A stretch of 64,000 nt of DNA from Rhodococcus sp. 105337. GTDB taxonomy: Bacteria > Actinomycetota > Actinomycetes > Mycobacteriales > Mycobacteriaceae. The notes under the pieces are model-generated. The model was given only the letters and a program-made list of their open reading frames with translations, was not told where the DNA came from and did no database searches. Numbering within the stretch: position 1 is the first letter of the stretch; each line of letters begins with the position of its first letter. The translations under genes were made by a program, and so were the position numbers. The stretch lies in contig NZ_JABAGQ010000001.1 in assembly GCF_012844225.1 (NCBI RefSeq), forward strand, positions 124,001-188,000, read 5' to 3'. Positions 63,791-64,000 of the stretch are shown here, piece after piece.

Positions 63791-64000
63791 TCAGTCGAGG
63801 ACGCCCGGCTCGTGGGTCGGGGTTCCACCCGAACCGTGGAGCCGGCGGTGACGGAAATTGATCGTGATCAACGCCGCGCCGGCCGAGAGGAGCGCCGCAG
63901 CGATGACGACGGCAACCACCGTCCAGCCGGCGAACCCGTCTCCTGCAGCGAAGAGCGCCATGGCGACGACAGCAATGCTCGCAAGAACGCACGCGTAGCC
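63791..64000 (-). CDS. Membrane protein, N-terminus cut by window edge
   Basis: Partial; the last 69 residues are visible. Two membrane helices are separated by GDGFAGW, then a basic turn (NFRHRRLHG) and a hydrophilic end (THEPGVLD). The layout is vaguely like UsfY of the mycobacterial sigF operon, which would suit the SigF-like promoters next door, but similarity is weak and the start is outside the window. Confidence 0.65.
   Translation of the reverse strand, partial: GYACVLASIAVVAMALFAAGDGFAGWTVVAVVIAAALLSAGAALITINFRHRRLHGSGGTPTHEPGVLD

Overview
The window is high-GC actinobacterial chromosome, most likely a Rhodococcus or a close mycolic-acid relative. The evidence is a complete gene set for mycothiol (mshA), SenX3-RegX3, an HbhA-like protein, the 33-residue ribosomal protein bS22 and a secreted Rpf. 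Gene order runs, inverted, parallel to the Mycobacterium tuberculosis hemL-hemABCD-proC-regX3/senX3-gpm1-mshA-murB-deoC-hbhA segment (roughly Rv0530 down to Rv0472c). Most of the window is therefore conserved core. The interesting parts are the insertions into that backbone and the regulatory DNA. No tRNA, rRNA, CRISPR array, insertion sequence or phage gene was seen.

Region 1 (1-9.8 kb): a cytochrome c maturation operon on the minus strand (histidine phosphatase, resA, ccdA, resB, ccsB) whose genes are closely coupled, with a MinD-like ATPase beyond it (cut by the left edge) and hemL before it. Divergent from hemL is an acyl-CoA dehydrogenase/oxidase. An orphan copper chaperone follows, with a palindromic copper-type operator.

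Region 2 (9.6-16.8 kb): the minus-strand tetrapyrrole operon rex-hemA-hemC-hemD-hemB plus two or three small membrane proteins. A near-perfect Rex operator covers the -35 region of rex, so heme synthesis is probably tied to the NADH/NAD+ ratio.

Region 3 (16.9-30.3 kb): a HAD phosphatase, a PlsC-like acyltransferase, an NAD-dependent epimerase, bS22, an excisionase-type DNA-binding protein, proC, a thioesterase with a MerR regulator, a TIM-barrel isomerase, a Pro-rich membrane protein, Ppx/GppA, a Cys-rich protein, RegX3-SenX3 and phosphoglycerate mutase.

Region 4 (30.4-42.2 kb): mostly lineage-specific insertions around mshA. They are a Tat-exported FAD oxidoreductase, a 4-coumarate-CoA-ligase-like enzyme under a Crp-type site, a secreted Rpf with a perfect 22-bp Crp-type palindrome, a YbjN protein, a hydrolase, an MFS transporter, a PIG-L deacetylase, a tocopherol-cyclase-like protein and a ROK regulator.

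Region 5 (42.4-58 kb): acetyltransferases, methyltransferases, murB, two tandem DUF2505 proteins, an orphan AbiEi-type protein, deoC, purU, an alpha/beta hydrolase, an AurF-like diiron protein, HbhA with its XRE-family neighbour, a DUF445 protein and a TetR regulator.

Region 6 (58-64 kb): PPK2, small membrane proteins, a DHFR-like reductase with an AraC/DinB regulator, and a divergent stress-type pair. The pair is a short-chain dehydrogenase and an iron-containing redox enzyme that share a symmetric intergenic region with SigF/SigB-like -10 elements on both strands. A membrane protein is cut by the right edge.

A recurring feature is leaderless transcription. At least a dozen genes have a TANNNT-like (or xANNNT) hexamer ending 6-8 bases before the ATG/GTG, and two divergent pairs are packed so tightly that both transcripts must start at or next to their start codons.
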